Shown here piece by piece: positions 11,748 through 22,313 of a DNA stretch of 64,000 bases. The stretch is from Gnomoniopsis sp. IMI 355080 (taxonomy: Eukaryota; Ascomycota; Sordariomycetes; Diaporthales; Gnomoniaceae). The notes beneath the pieces were generated by a model that saw only the letters and a program-made list of their open reading frames with translations, was not told where the DNA came from and did no database searches. The translations under genes and the position numbers were made by a program. The stretch covers positions 39,459-103,458 of the forward strand of contig JAPEVC010000132.1 in NCBI GenBank assembly GCA_027946555.1. Reading direction: 5' to 3'. The number at the start of each line of letters is the position of its first letter. Positions within the stretch are counted from its first letter, which is position 1.

Positions 11748-13975
11748 AGTTTAAGGTTGAGAATGCAGAGATGGATTGAGGGAATCGGCCGATGCCAGAT
11801 ACTAGCTCCCAACACTCGAAAGCTTCACAAATCCGAAGGGAGAGTGAGACACGCGTGAGACTTGGGATATCTCTTCCATATCACTCGCAAAGAAGGAACA
11901 TCGCACCTCACAGACCAGTCATTGTACGACCACTATGGTGATTTTGTGCGACACTGAGTCATATATGCACGACAATGGGCCCTCAGCCTTGCCCGTGGGA
12001 TTTCTTCATGACGAATTCGGGTGGGACAAGCACGCAAGGGATCAAATTTTCCAAAAATCGACCCATTCTGCCGCCGTGAGCGAGCAGGTTTCTAGCAGGA
12101 GTTCGAGTTTTCTCTGATAGAACGAGTCGTAACGAGTCCAAGCTGGCAGTGGCTGGCTGGGTGTTCTAGCCGGAGATGCCGGAGGCTTCTCTGAATACCT
12201 AGGCACACACCCGGACGACCGGACGGATCGGAGACCCACACGGCGGCATGCGCCGTCCGGGCTCGACGACCCGCTCAAGTCTCCGCCCATATTCTTCATT
12301 CCTAGGCAGGGTCAACATGCAATTGATAGTCGAACAATCTTTGAGCAGATATATATCCTGTACTGAACCACTCTATATTAACAAATTTGCGTTGATATGG
12401 CATTCTTTTGCAGCTAACATGAACTACCTGACACATGAGTGATGAGCTCCATTTCAATGGTGGGCTAATCTTCTTACCTCTACAGTAAAGGCCGACCCCA
12501 ATGCCAGTACTCATGCCGGAAGTGCCACGGTCGCGATCAACTGCCTATCTGCGGTATAGGCTGGTACAGCATGGTCGATAATAAGTCCTTCCTTGCTCCC
12601 AGTCCATCAACATCCGCATTACCACGTCCACAGTCACCTACTCTCGAGCCTCCATCCAGCACTGCTATACGCATCGCCAGGTGCCTTTAGTTCCAACAAT
12701 TATCGCCCTTGTGCCAACGTGTAGAGCCAGCTCGGTGATACAAGAAACTGACGTGAAACCACGGCATGCGCCAAAAGTCACCCAATGCTCAATGTGTGCA
12801 CAGAAGGCTGTGACGAGGTATACAAAGTACAGCCAGTAATCGGCATAGGTAATCGCTTAAAAAAAAAACAGAACTCTTGGTGTTATCACTGATAATTACT
12901 GTGTGAATATAGTAATGAACTCGGGGAGTACAAACGCTGGACGCGTGTCTGTGTTCAGGGTGTATTGTTGAGCCTGACGAGCGTCCTGATGACGGCTTTC
13001 TGGGAGCTAATCGAAGTTTACAAAATAACTACCCCGTTCTTCTTTTGGGGGATTCTTCACTTGGTTTCTAGTGAGAAGAAAATACGGGGCTCTACGTAGT
13101 AAAGTTTCACTGCTTTCAGCCTCCAGATGCAGGAGCCGTGTGGCAATTTTATTGCCAACCACCTGTGATTTCACCGCTTGAATGGAAGGGTTTCCCCCGA
13201 AGAGTTCAAAGTCTGTCTCTCCAAAGCTTTAGAGAGAGATAGTTAAGTAGATATCTACACTAATAATCACCGGGAAATAAGAAGCTATCATGATGTTGTT
13301 GTCTGGGCCAGGCTTGCTTCCAGATAGCAGGGTCTCACACTACACCTGCACTCAATTCCACCTAGATGCAGTGTAAGCCTGTTAGTGTTGAATTGAGATT
13401 CAGAGTAAGGAGGTACTCGAGCAATTAATCCCAACTTTTCAGCTTTGATGAAAGGACTCATTTATCATGCAGACTGGCGTGTGCCCTGCTCAGATGTTTG
13501 GTCTCTGTGGAGCCACCAGTCTTCAGATCGGCTCATTCCTCGTCATCTATTCCTGGCACAGTGGTACCTTCGGGCGAGTGTGCTCAACAAAGCGGCGTGA
13601 GACCTTCAGAGAACACTTCCCAAGGTCATCGATCTCAGCGACGGCGCGACGGCCGGCTAGCAAAGGCTTCTCGTACAGCGGATGGTGGCCGCCGCCAATG
13701 ATAATGATTGGGACGAAGACTGATCCGTATGAGAATAAATCCACTCGATCGAACGTTCCTTATGCATCTGTTCCAGTTCGCCTTGCGGCGGAGGGCTGAT
13801 GCAAACGTAGACCAGGACGGGGCTGCTCATCTTGAGCCGGCCGCAGCAGTGGGCAATTACCTCCGTCGTCTTGAGTCGGATTAAAATGGCCAAGACGCGA
13901 AGCTATGGTGTCATCAAACTTCTGACCTGTCTTTGCTGCCATTCATGTGGGTAGGTTGTCTCTTTCCTCCACTGG
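11748..13975. other. Long intergenic stretch upstream of the permease
   Basis: Its proximal part should be the permease promoter. Short frames on both strands show no domain, splice continuity or codon bias that I trust. There is an A9 run near 12860. Confidence 0.45.
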
Positions 13976-14397
13976 ATGAGCCTCTCTCCCACAGAGCTCC
14001 CCAAACTAAGCTCAACTGCTCAGCTCTTGTGCGGTACCGACGGTTCGCTGTATGCCGATTACAGATCTTTCGATAAAGTCATACTTGGATGCGTCACAGA
14101 CGTTGTCTTCGCTGCATTGCCACTGGTCAGTTACGGGGTGTTGCAAGTTTTCCTATCGGGCAAAATAACAGCCGGGGCTGTCCTGCTGAGAGGTGAGCAA
14201 CTCATTGTCCAATCATTTACACTGCTGCTGTCTCCAACTCTCCGACTACATGAACCGTCTAAGAAAAACTATGGGTTTCTCTCTCAGGAATCCTCGTGCT
14301 CGTAGCAAGTGTACTTGAGTTCAATGACCCTCAGACAACGAATTCCGCGATCGACTTCATTTTTTGGGCTGCTCTTTGGTGGATATTGTGCTTGTGA
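13976..14397 (+). CDS. Possible small multi-spanning membrane protein or transporter fragment
   Basis: Two exons, 13976-14192 and 14288-14397, join in frame through a GTGAGC donor and a CTCTCAG acceptor. The result is about 108 aa with three hydrophobic helices (VVFAALPLVSYGVLQVFL; GAVLLRGILVLVASVL; DFIFWAALWWILCL). The opening, with a Cys and a short lead into SFDKVILGCVTD, loosely recalls the first transmembrane block of fungal ABCC transporters, so this may be the start of a lost ABC gene rather than an independent protein. A further exon downstream (VLLAYQAASPGPAVINM, near 14430) could not be joined in phase. I do not recognise it firmly. Confidence 0.3.
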
Positions 14398-15299
14398 TAA
14401 TCTGCGTCTTCCTTCCCGGTTATCATTTCAGTGTTGCTGGCCTACCAGGCTGCATCTCCTGGTCCCGCGGTGATCAACATGGTCTCTGGAATAACAGCAA
14501 GCCGAGGCGTTACTCGCAAGCAGTACAATGTGAATCATCGAGTTTTGCCTTGTACATCTCTGTTTCTCTCTCTTCATCCGGTACCCAAAAGAAGCTCATA
14601 TGATTATCAGTCCTTCGAAAGAGCGGTGGTCCAGATGCATATTTGAATGAGATCAAGACGAAAGAGATTCTTGTCCAGCTAGATGCCTAACGTCGATGGC
14701 TTCTTCGTGTGGGCAGATTGAAGGGAGTTCAAAGTCCTGGGGATGACATAACACCTACTTACCGTCTGGTGTGTACTGATAGGAGACATAGATCCACAGA
14801 CTTACTTAGTAATATACAACCCAATATCGAAGCTATGACACATGGGTATGTTGCATCCTGGCATTCCAACATTGCCAGCCATACCGTCCGCAGGAAACAA
14901 TTTCGCCATCATGTCAGCTTGAGCCATCAAGCCCCTCGGGCCCCTGTGCCGTTGTTACACCGCAGCTCCCCCAGCTGTCTTAGCGTCGACTATCTCCAGG
15001 AGAGGACTAGTGATCGTCTCGGGACCTAGTCAAGATCGGGTGTTTACCCCAGGATTCGTTAAAATTAAGTTAAAAGCAGGAATGAAGTCCGGGCCGTTGT
15101 AAAATCCTCGTATTTCCCACGTCAATATTTTGCCCGACATATTTATAGACGCGCCTGATGTTTATAGTAATCCCATTTCAAAGCTTCTTTCCCGTCTTTC
15201 ATTTCCCCAGATTTTTTTGACCCTCCCGTCTCTGCGTCTCTTGCTGCAGCTCCTCTCATTGCCCTAGGAATTACCCCATAATACCCACACTCGTTCAAA
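14398..15299. other. Intergenic; promoter of the GPI-type protein at its end
   Basis: A TATA-like TATTTATAG lies at 15140-15148, about 150 bp before the next start codon, followed by a pyrimidine-rich leader. No gene is supported in the rest. Confidence 0.5.
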
Positions 15300-16039
15300 A
15301 TGCAGTTCTCCACCGGAATCATCGCCTGCTTGGCTGCCGTCGTCACAGTATGTCACTCACTGAACTTTGTCCTTCTTGCTCGAGTCCGCACATACCTAGA
15401 TACTGACCCAAGTCCTCGCCACTCAGGCCCAAGACGCGGCTTACACCTCGGCGTACGAGTCCTACGCGAGCCAGGTGGTCTCGATTAACAACCAGTTCGC
15501 CTCATTCCAGGCGACCGTCACAGCCACTGGCGCCGAGCTACAATCCGAGGCGCAGTCTGTGCAGTCTGTCATCTCGGCAGAGCAATCCAGCCTTCTGAGC
15601 TCGTTCAACAGCCAGTGGGCGACCGTGACCAGTATCACCGCCGCCACAAGTGACGCGACAGCCACCACCGCGACAGGGTCCGCTGCCACTGGCGCCAGCG
15701 CCTCCGGTAGTTCAGCTACGGCCACTGGCTCTGGTTCCGTTGCAACAGGCACCGCTGTCAGTGCTTCGGGATCTTCCAACGGTACCGCGACGACATCCAC
15801 AGCCTCGGACTCGGCCACAACTTCTTCCGACTCAAGCACGGGCTCGAGCACATCGTCTGACAGCGACAGGTATGTGACATCAAATATCAGTACCGCGTCG
15901 AGCCTGTTTCAACTGACTTCGATCTTACAGCACCACGGCTTCCGCGTCAAGCAGCTCTTCTAGCGCTGGTGCTGGCAGTGTTATGCCCACCGGCGTGGCT
16001 TTTGTTGGCGCCGCTGCTCTCTTGATGGCTGCTTTCTAA
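15300..16039 (+). CDS. Secreted Ser/Thr/Ala-rich protein with GPI-anchor signal
   Basis: Exons 15300-15347, 15427-15869 and 15931-16039 give 199 aa. Exon 1 encodes almost exactly the signal peptide (MQFSTGIIACLAAVVT), and the mature part starts near AQDAAYTSAYESYASQ. A roughly 60-residue Gln/Ser-rich helical segment (SAEQSSLLSSFNSQW) is followed by about 90 residues of Ser, Thr, Ala and Gly, a likely O-glycosylated stalk. The C-terminus is a small-residue omega region (SSSAGAGS) and a hydrophobic tail (GVAFVGAAALLMAAF) ending at the stop, as in GPI precursors. It is probably a cell-wall or plasma-membrane surface protein. No catalytic domain is visible. The introns are GTATGT...TCAG and GTATGT...ACAG. 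Confidence 0.82.
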
Positions 16040-18477
16040 AGTAGTGAGCAGGCGACAGTGTCACATGAATATTTTGGATTTGGGATTAGGCTTGCGTAAT
16101 ACCCTCCTTGTTATAACCTGGAAGTTGACTGTGCCATCTGTTTACGAGGGTCAACGAAAGCAATGCTCAGTGTATATATATGAAAGCATGAAACGAATGA
16201 CGGTACAGTCTTCACATGGTCAATTGCATGTGATCAAAATGTTGCGTGCTCATGATGCGAAGCCACTCGTCACCTTGCCCGAAGTGCACGCCAGCAGGTG
16301 CCAGTGAGTGGGTTGGCCAGGTGGGCACTCTGGAAGGTGAATATGTCCACGGGTGGGCACCAGCACAAGTTAGAGCATGCTCTTTTCTGAATGCCTGGGC
16401 GAAATTGCTATTGATTAGTACGAGATAAAGTATCAAACCGTTCTCACTCACACAAGCTCAGTGCTCACCTTGGTACTGTGGGCAGGAGTAATGGACCACC
16501 TGCACTTGACGGACCTCATCAGAGGCCGTCAAGGTGATATCAGTACTTGATTTTTCTTAACCGGATAACAATCGACGCACTTTCATCTTCATCTTCATCA
16601 GGACCTTCTTCTCGTACCTGTGACCGTATCTTCTTTCCGTACACAGCCAAGGTGTTTCGCACGAGAAATGATCAAGCCTGTGAGATGTGAAACCGAACCC
16701 GTCTTTTCGAGTCATGAATTGTTCCTACAAAAACCAACCGTTAAGTCATCGAAAATGCTTTGCCATTCTTCCCTTCCTCCCTCCAAGTTACTTCACGCCT
16801 TGCATTCATTGTCTTAAACTCAACCCGAGTCCTGAAGTACAGAGCATCATGCGTCCCACGCAACAGGACCTGCTCATACCCAGACCTTGGCTTCGTCTCC
16901 AGGCTGCATTAGAGTTTCTGCTTGGCATTTCACAACCATTTCAAAAGCTGCATGTTCTCGCCCGGATCTTCTACCCGTTTCAATGTAGAGCTTGTGGATA
17001 TCTTTGATGAACAATTCCCTATGAAGCGTATCCTCTTCAATTCTTCGACTGCGCAAAGATGTTGTGCTCGAGAAGATTTCAATTTGCCGGCTTGGACCCG
17101 CTCGTCCAGGAGCTTGATCTTTTCATCCAATTCAGCTTCGCTATCACACAGCCAATGGCATCCTGAGACCTTGATCTCGAGCATCCTCTTGCTGCCTCAT
17201 GAGTCATCTGGATGTCCATGCGCTTGTTGTCGTCCATGACTTACCCAAGCTCCTGTTGGCCGAGAATCTGTCAGGATCGTAGTGAGTGCCATAATCGCTG
17301 TACCGGTTGTAGACCTTGTCTCTTGCAACCACTGAGCTTGCCAAACTGACGGGCTCAACAATGGACACACAAACACACGCGCGCTTCGAAGTCACACGTC
17401 TGATCAACTCCCTCAACAGCTGCATGGTGAGTATGGACTGTTGTTGGCTTATGCGGAAGTGATAGTGGCCATTGCTCTCCAGGTCCCAGGACCTTCTTCT
17501 AGAACTGAGATTGTGTTGGTCTCTGGCAAAGGCATCAATGAGTCCTATCCGCGGGCCATTAATGTCTCGACGATCAATAGAAAATAGTGTACAGACTGCA
17601 CGATACCCTCAAAACTAAACCAATTGGCACTTACCCTAATGATTTCTCGGCCACATTCACATGATGGAGCAGGCGAACATGATGGGGCCCAAGCCAGAAG
17701 AAAAAACACGATATACGTTCCCAAGTGTCAGTTTGTCACGAAGCGTTGCTGCGTTATGTCTCATCTGGAATTCCTAGAAGCTTGCTTCGAGGACAGAAAT
17801 ATGGGTTGGCACCATTGGGATGAAGCCTCTTGCCCTCTGAGACAGGAGTATGACCAAATGAAAGAACATTGTCACCACCTAAAAGCTGATGCGAATGAAT
17901 CAACAGTGGATGCAAGCAGATTTCACTGGGATTCAAATTGCATGGTCTCTGCGACTTCAAACGGGACATCGAAAATCATAATATGGCTGAATTGAGTTAC
18001 GAAGTCTGTTGCGAACCAATGAGAGAGCAGGTATTTGGCCATTGATGGACGTGAATACAGTTCATAGCTTTGTAATTCCTTGGTTTCAGGAACAAGGCTT
18101 AAACCTTTGCCTAGCATTAATGAATGCAGCATAGTCACATCTGGGCTGTTTGGTGATAAGGTGTGTGATCGGCTTTACTGTTTCGGGAACCGGTCGATCC
18201 CAGGTTTCCATGGCGCGACAGATGCCTTTGTACCTGTCAAACAGCAAATATGCTTTTTGAATATTCAGATATTGTTATGGTCGCGGGCAATCCCCAGATG
18301 ATGATCGAATCTGAGTTCCTTGGCGCTTTCGGGACTGTTTGGCAGCCGTTCCGTGACGCAGTTTAAATACAACGACCCCTTCCAAAGGCAGCAGAGAGAA
18401 AGATGTTGGAATCCATTGCGTCAGTATCCTCGATTTTTTCTTTTTTTGATTTCGTTGTCACTCAGAGAGAAGACAAG
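16040..18477. other. Long intergenic stretch with one weak gene candidate
   Basis: Apart from the weak minus-strand candidate at 16930-17425, no coding signal is convincing. A short TCATCT triplet tract lies at about 16582-16600. A TTTAAATAC TATA-like site at 18362-18370 lies about 110 bp upstream of the peroxidase start. Confidence 0.45.
16930..17425 (-). CDS. Weak candidate: hypothetical two-exon protein
   Basis: An ATG frame from 17425 runs to a perfect GGTAAGT donor and can be joined, in phase, through the acceptor in CATGAG/GC (just above 17190) to a second open frame ending at 16930. The second frame is charged and helix-like (SEAELDEKIKLLDERVQAG). I recognise no family, and the acceptor is not preceded by a pyrimidine tract. 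It could be a lineage-specific gene, a remnant or chance. Confidence 0.22.
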
Positions 18478-19463
18478 ATGGTTCAGAAATATGTTCTGGC
18501 AGCGGTGTTGATCGCCTCAGTCAGCTGCCTCCCGGGAGACCCTCCGGGAAACGAATTTATGCCTCCAGGATTGACTGATCGTGAGTGAATGAAGCGCTGG
18601 AGACGCTAAGTTGACGCAGGCAAACTGCTTTCAAGGTGCTGAGAGATACTTTATAGAGCGCAGTCCCTGTCCGTACTTGAATACTCTTGCGAACCACGGA
18701 TTCATTAAAAGGAGCGGCGTTGCTGTTAACCGGAGTGAAGTCAACAATGCTTTCGACGTAGTCTTCAATATGGATCCTATGATCTCGGACTCAATCTTTA
18801 CGGCTGCACTTGCAGGGACGACATCATCGATACCGGACACAATTAATTACGTTGACCTCAATCAACATGGGCGTGAGTTGTACCATGATTCAAGAACCTG
18901 AGATGCGATCTCAGCGGTGCTAAATTGTAATCGCAGTCATTGAGCACGACGGATCTCTCTCACGTGACGATGCAGCTGTCGGCAATAACTTTCAATTCAA
19001 CCAGACTATCTGGAACGAGATGACCATGTTCTTCACCACTCCTCAAATCTCGATAGAACAAATGGCTACGGCGCGAGTGGGCCGCCTCAACCGTCAACGA
19101 GCGGCCAACCCAGTGTTCGCCTTCGACGACAAAGTGGCTATGACGAGTCTTGGAGAAACTTCGCTGGTATTGATGACATTTTCCAACGGGAGCATCGACG
19201 GTGGTGCGAGTCGCCAACAAGTGGACACGTTTTTCACCCAAGAGAGGTTGCCTTTCGATCAGGGCTTCACGGTCCCGACTACAAGGATTACAGCAGACAG
19301 AGTGCAGGCTATGGGCCAGAAAATCACGAATGCGACAGGCGCCAATGCGACAACAAATGGCACAGGTACCGCAACCGGCTTATCTTCTGCTGGGTCGCAT
19401 GTCGAGTTCAATCTGGCGGTATGGGTAATGACACTCGCTGGTTTCGGTTGGATGTTGCTATAA
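18478..19463 (+). CDS. Secreted heme-thiolate peroxidase (chloroperoxidase/UPO family) with GPI-like tail
   Basis: Exons 18478-18580, 18657-18872 and 18937-19463 give 281 aa. A signal peptide (MVQKYVLAAVLIASVSC) precedes the family signature RSPCPYLNTLANHGF, with the heme-ligand Cys in the PCP motif at residue 39. The second signature, EHDGSLSRDD (residues 109-118), carries the catalytic acid-base Glu; it is completed only by the third-exon junction (CTC-ATT-GAG), which supports the model. Such enzymes use hydrogen peroxide for halogenation, peroxidation or oxygen insertion into organic substrates. N-glycosylation sites are frequent. After an Asn/Thr/Gly stretch the C-terminus is hydrophobic (FNLAVWVMTLAGFGWMLL), as in a GPI-anchor signal. 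Most characterised family members are soluble. Confidence 0.9.
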
Positions 19464-19629
19464 TGGTGCTAAATAATGTTACTAAATAATGTTCCTGGAA
19501 AGTCATAGACCGTGACCAGATTGTAGTATATTGTGGGATAATTTTATTCATAATTTCGATATGAAGTGTCGGACCGCAAGCTGTTCTGATTCCGAGGCCT
19601 TTGGTATCTCGTTACATATTTTATTATCC

Positions 19630-20177
19630 TCATACGCGCGCTTGAAGCGGCATTACAGCGCCACTGTTGAAACCGACAATACCCTCCGCGATGTAAGACG
19701 ACGGCAAATCCGTGGAAGAAATCGATACTCGGCGTCCTATGATGCCGTCGCCACCAACTTGAAGGAGCAGATCCTGTGTCAACTTCGAATATGTCGTACT
19801 GCTAGATTTTGAGTCTCGATTGGGAAGCTTGGGTAATGTGAATCGTTTGAGATGTGTGCAACTTGTTGATGGGACGGTCAAATCCCCAGTTGAGCTGTGC
19901 ATAGAGCCCCAAATTCAGCAAGAATGCACACGGTTCGAGTGATACATAATTTCACTCACAAGATAGTGAGGACCAGCCCGCTGTGGTGGGACTCTATTCC
20001 TCTGGGAGTGAAGCTGATATGAGTGGCTATTGGACTCTTGTGGTCCGTTTCGTTGAAGAAAATCACCTGCCCCGACAGGTCCGACGTGTCATCTGCAGGT
20101 GTTGAAGAGCAATTCAAGACTGCAAGAGCCCCATATCTTCGAGTATCGTGCAGGTCTTGTTCACTCCCGCAACACAT
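19630..20177 (-). CDS. Putative Cu/Zn superoxide dismutase-like protein lacking metal ligands
   Basis: Exons 20177-19960 and 19894-19630 join in phase through a GTGAGT donor, a GCTGAAT branch site and a CACAG acceptor, giving 160 aa, close to the roughly 154 of Cu/Zn SODs. The order of similarity fits that fold: GALAVLN then LSGQVIFFNET (compare the KAVAVL...VxGTVxF start of SODs), a G..SHHSG turn, GDLTVP, then QVGGDGIIGRRVSI (compare LSGDHCIIGRTLVV). The histidines that bind Cu and Zn are not in their places; for example, the VVH position is ISS. If the relationship is real, this is a non-catalytic relative or a decaying copy. The start is uncertain; the frame is open somewhat further upstream, but without an ATG. 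Alternative: an unrelated hypothetical protein. Confidence 0.45.
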
Positions 20178-20369
20178 TATCGCTACTATATCGAGGTATA
20201 AAGTGAGGGTTCGAATATCAAAGTGAGTTCCGATCCAAAAGGAAGAGTGCAGGAGAAGCAACTTGTGAACAATGGGCAGAATAGACCCGGGACTTCAGCT
20301 CGAATTGTGAGCGTTTAAATACAGGGCTAGTGGGTTAGACCGGAAATGTTCCAGAGGTATAATACTTGC

Positions 20370-20900
20370 TCATCTTGGCCTCGGAATAGAAAGTGGACTC
20401 ATGATTCTGCACGTCATGTAGACACTGGTGGAAACTGCCTCAAAATTGCATGTTAAACGGTCAGCTGGGTCAAGCAAGGGACTCAGGAGAACATCGTGCG
20501 TACCCACTCCAATGTTGTATAACAAATACTGGCCCTCCAAGAACTCATGAATATGCGGGCCAACGTTGTACACATGCAAGTCAATGCTCTGGTATTGAGC
20601 AAGTTGCTTCCAAGTGAGCAAGTTTTGCTTTGTGGCGGCGCCGCGGTCGAAATGAGCCTGATAAGGGAGTACTTGAGATGATGGCAAAACATACCAAAGT
20701 TTGTCATTCCGGCGGTATCCACTATCACTTAGAAACCGCCATTGTCCAGATTCAACTCGCCAGTGTGAGAATCCCCTCAAGGTTCTCAAGACCATCAAGG
20801 TACTTGAGAGGTCACAGTAAGCAAACTCTAAGGTCCTGGCCTTAATTGGTTCGTTGCTTTCTACCGAACTGATATAGCACCTCGATTGGATCTCCGCCAT
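20370..20900 (-). CDS. Hypothetical protein (176 aa), divergent to Mn-SOD
   Basis: A single open frame starts with ATG (MAEIQSRCYISSVESNEP) and has even, coding-like composition, including HVYNVGPHIHEFLEGQY. There is no signal peptide, membrane helix or domain I recognise. It starts only 186 bp from the Mn-SOD start on the other strand, so the two genes probably share a promoter. The downstream gene on the same strand is the SOD-like protein. It could instead be one exon of a longer gene. Confidence 0.42.
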   Translation of the reverse strand: MAEIQSRCYISSVESNEPIKARTLEFAYCDLSSTLMVLRTLRGFSHWRVESGQWRFLSDSGYRRNDKLWYVLPSSQVLPYQAHFDRGAATKQNLLTWKQLAQYQSIDLHVYNVGPHIHEFLEGQYLLYNIGVGTHDVLLSPLLDPADRLTCNFEAVSTSVYMTCRIMSPLSIPRPR

Positions 20901-21086
20901 TGCTTCGTCTTTTCCAATTTCACCTACGTTGCTGTCCTGACACCAAACACCTTAGGATTGTGTTTCTGTTGGCCTTTTCATTAATTTCCATCTCGTGTCA
21001 CGCCGAGGTTTCTCAGTATTCTCTCCTGGGATAAAGTTAAATATTGACAAGACTCGATAGCAACAAGTGCTACTTACCTAGTCAAA

Positions 21087-21805
21087 ATGGCCGCAGAAAA
21101 ATACTCTCTGCCGAAGCTGCCCTACGCATACGATGCCCTTGAACCAAGCATCTCGAAGCAGATTATGGAAATGCACCATTCTAAACACCATCAAACCTAT
21201 GTCACAAACCTGAACAAGGCGGTCAAAGCTCTCGCCGAAGCCGTCGAATCCAACGACATCGACGCGCAAATTTCCCTCCAGCCAGCCATCAATTTCCACG
21301 GTGGTGGCCACATCAACCACAGCTTATTCTGGGAAAATCTGACCCCGGCTTCCAGCCCTGAAGCGCGTCCCGAGGCAGCCAGACAGTTGCTGGCTGAGAT
21401 CGAACATACTTGGGGCAGCCTGCCTAAATTTCAAGAAGCATTCACTGCTAAGCTGTTGGCAATTCAGGGCAGTGGTTGGGGATGGCTTGTGAAGGTTGAG
21501 GGTAAAAGCCAGCTACAGATACTCACTACCAAAGACCAAGACCCCGTGCCTAACGCTTTCGTGCCGGTATTCGGGGTGGATATGTGGGAACATGCATACT
21601 ATCTTCAGGTAAGTGATGGCTTGGATTTTGCTGGTTCCTTTCCCCATCAAGGCGAATTGCTAAGACTATTCCTTCCTAGTACCTAAACGGCAAGGGTGCT
21701 TATGTGGAGAACATTTGGAAGATCATCAACTGGGACACAGCGGAGAAGAGGTTCTTGGGTGGGCGTGCAGATGCGTTCCAGTTATTGCGAGCTTCCTTGT
21801 CTTGA
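21087..21805 (+). CDS. Manganese superoxide dismutase, without mitochondrial presequence
   Basis: Exons 21087-21608 and 21680-21805 give 215 aa. It converts superoxide to oxygen and hydrogen peroxide. The four metal ligands are visible: His30 (MHHSKHHQTYV), His78 (GGGHINHSLFW), Asp165 and His169 (GVDMWEHAYYLQY); the last motif spans the intron junction, which confirms it. The QGSGWGWL block and a Gln in DQDP fit the Mn rather than the Fe type. The protein starts directly with MAAEKYSLPKLPYAY, so there is no mitochondrial targeting sequence and a cytosolic site is likely. The promoter is short and shared with the unknown gene at 20370-20900. Confidence 0.96.
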
Positions 21806-22313
21806 CTAGCTGCCAGCAGTTCCGGCCCTCGTTTGTAGAGACCTACCAAGAAGCTTCAGCTGGGGATCGAAGAAATGAGGTACAGGCTTGGATAGCCTAG
21901 CCTATCTACTAGGTAGCATGGCCGTAGAGAGGCCACAACCCAAGTATGTGTCTGGCGATAACGAAGGCATTACTTGAGATAGCAAGGATAAAGCCCATAA
22001 AAGATTATGAATAACTTGATATTAAAGCATGTGCCATGACTGAACATCCCAATCCCGGCTTCAATTGTGTGTGAGTGGGCGAGGTTCCACCATAATGTCT
22101 GAAGGAGGCATCGGCGAAATCGGTGCCGTTTCGGCAGGTCGGGGGTGAGCTTGCCCAGTTGGCCTGGAACTTCCACTTGCAATGCTGGGCGGCACTCATA
22201 ATACCTACCAGCCAGTCAAGGTGCCAGGCCACAGCGAGTGCGTCCGAGCAAATAAAATCCGCATTCGCAACGCTGTTGACGCCGAGATCTACGCCATATC
22301 AGAGCTTGTGAGG
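21806..22313. other. Intergenic between Mn-SOD and 2H phosphoesterase
   Basis: It holds a TACTAGGTA motif variant near 21907-21915. The frame upstream of the next ATG stays open to 22182, but the family start appears to be 22314. Confidence 0.5.
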
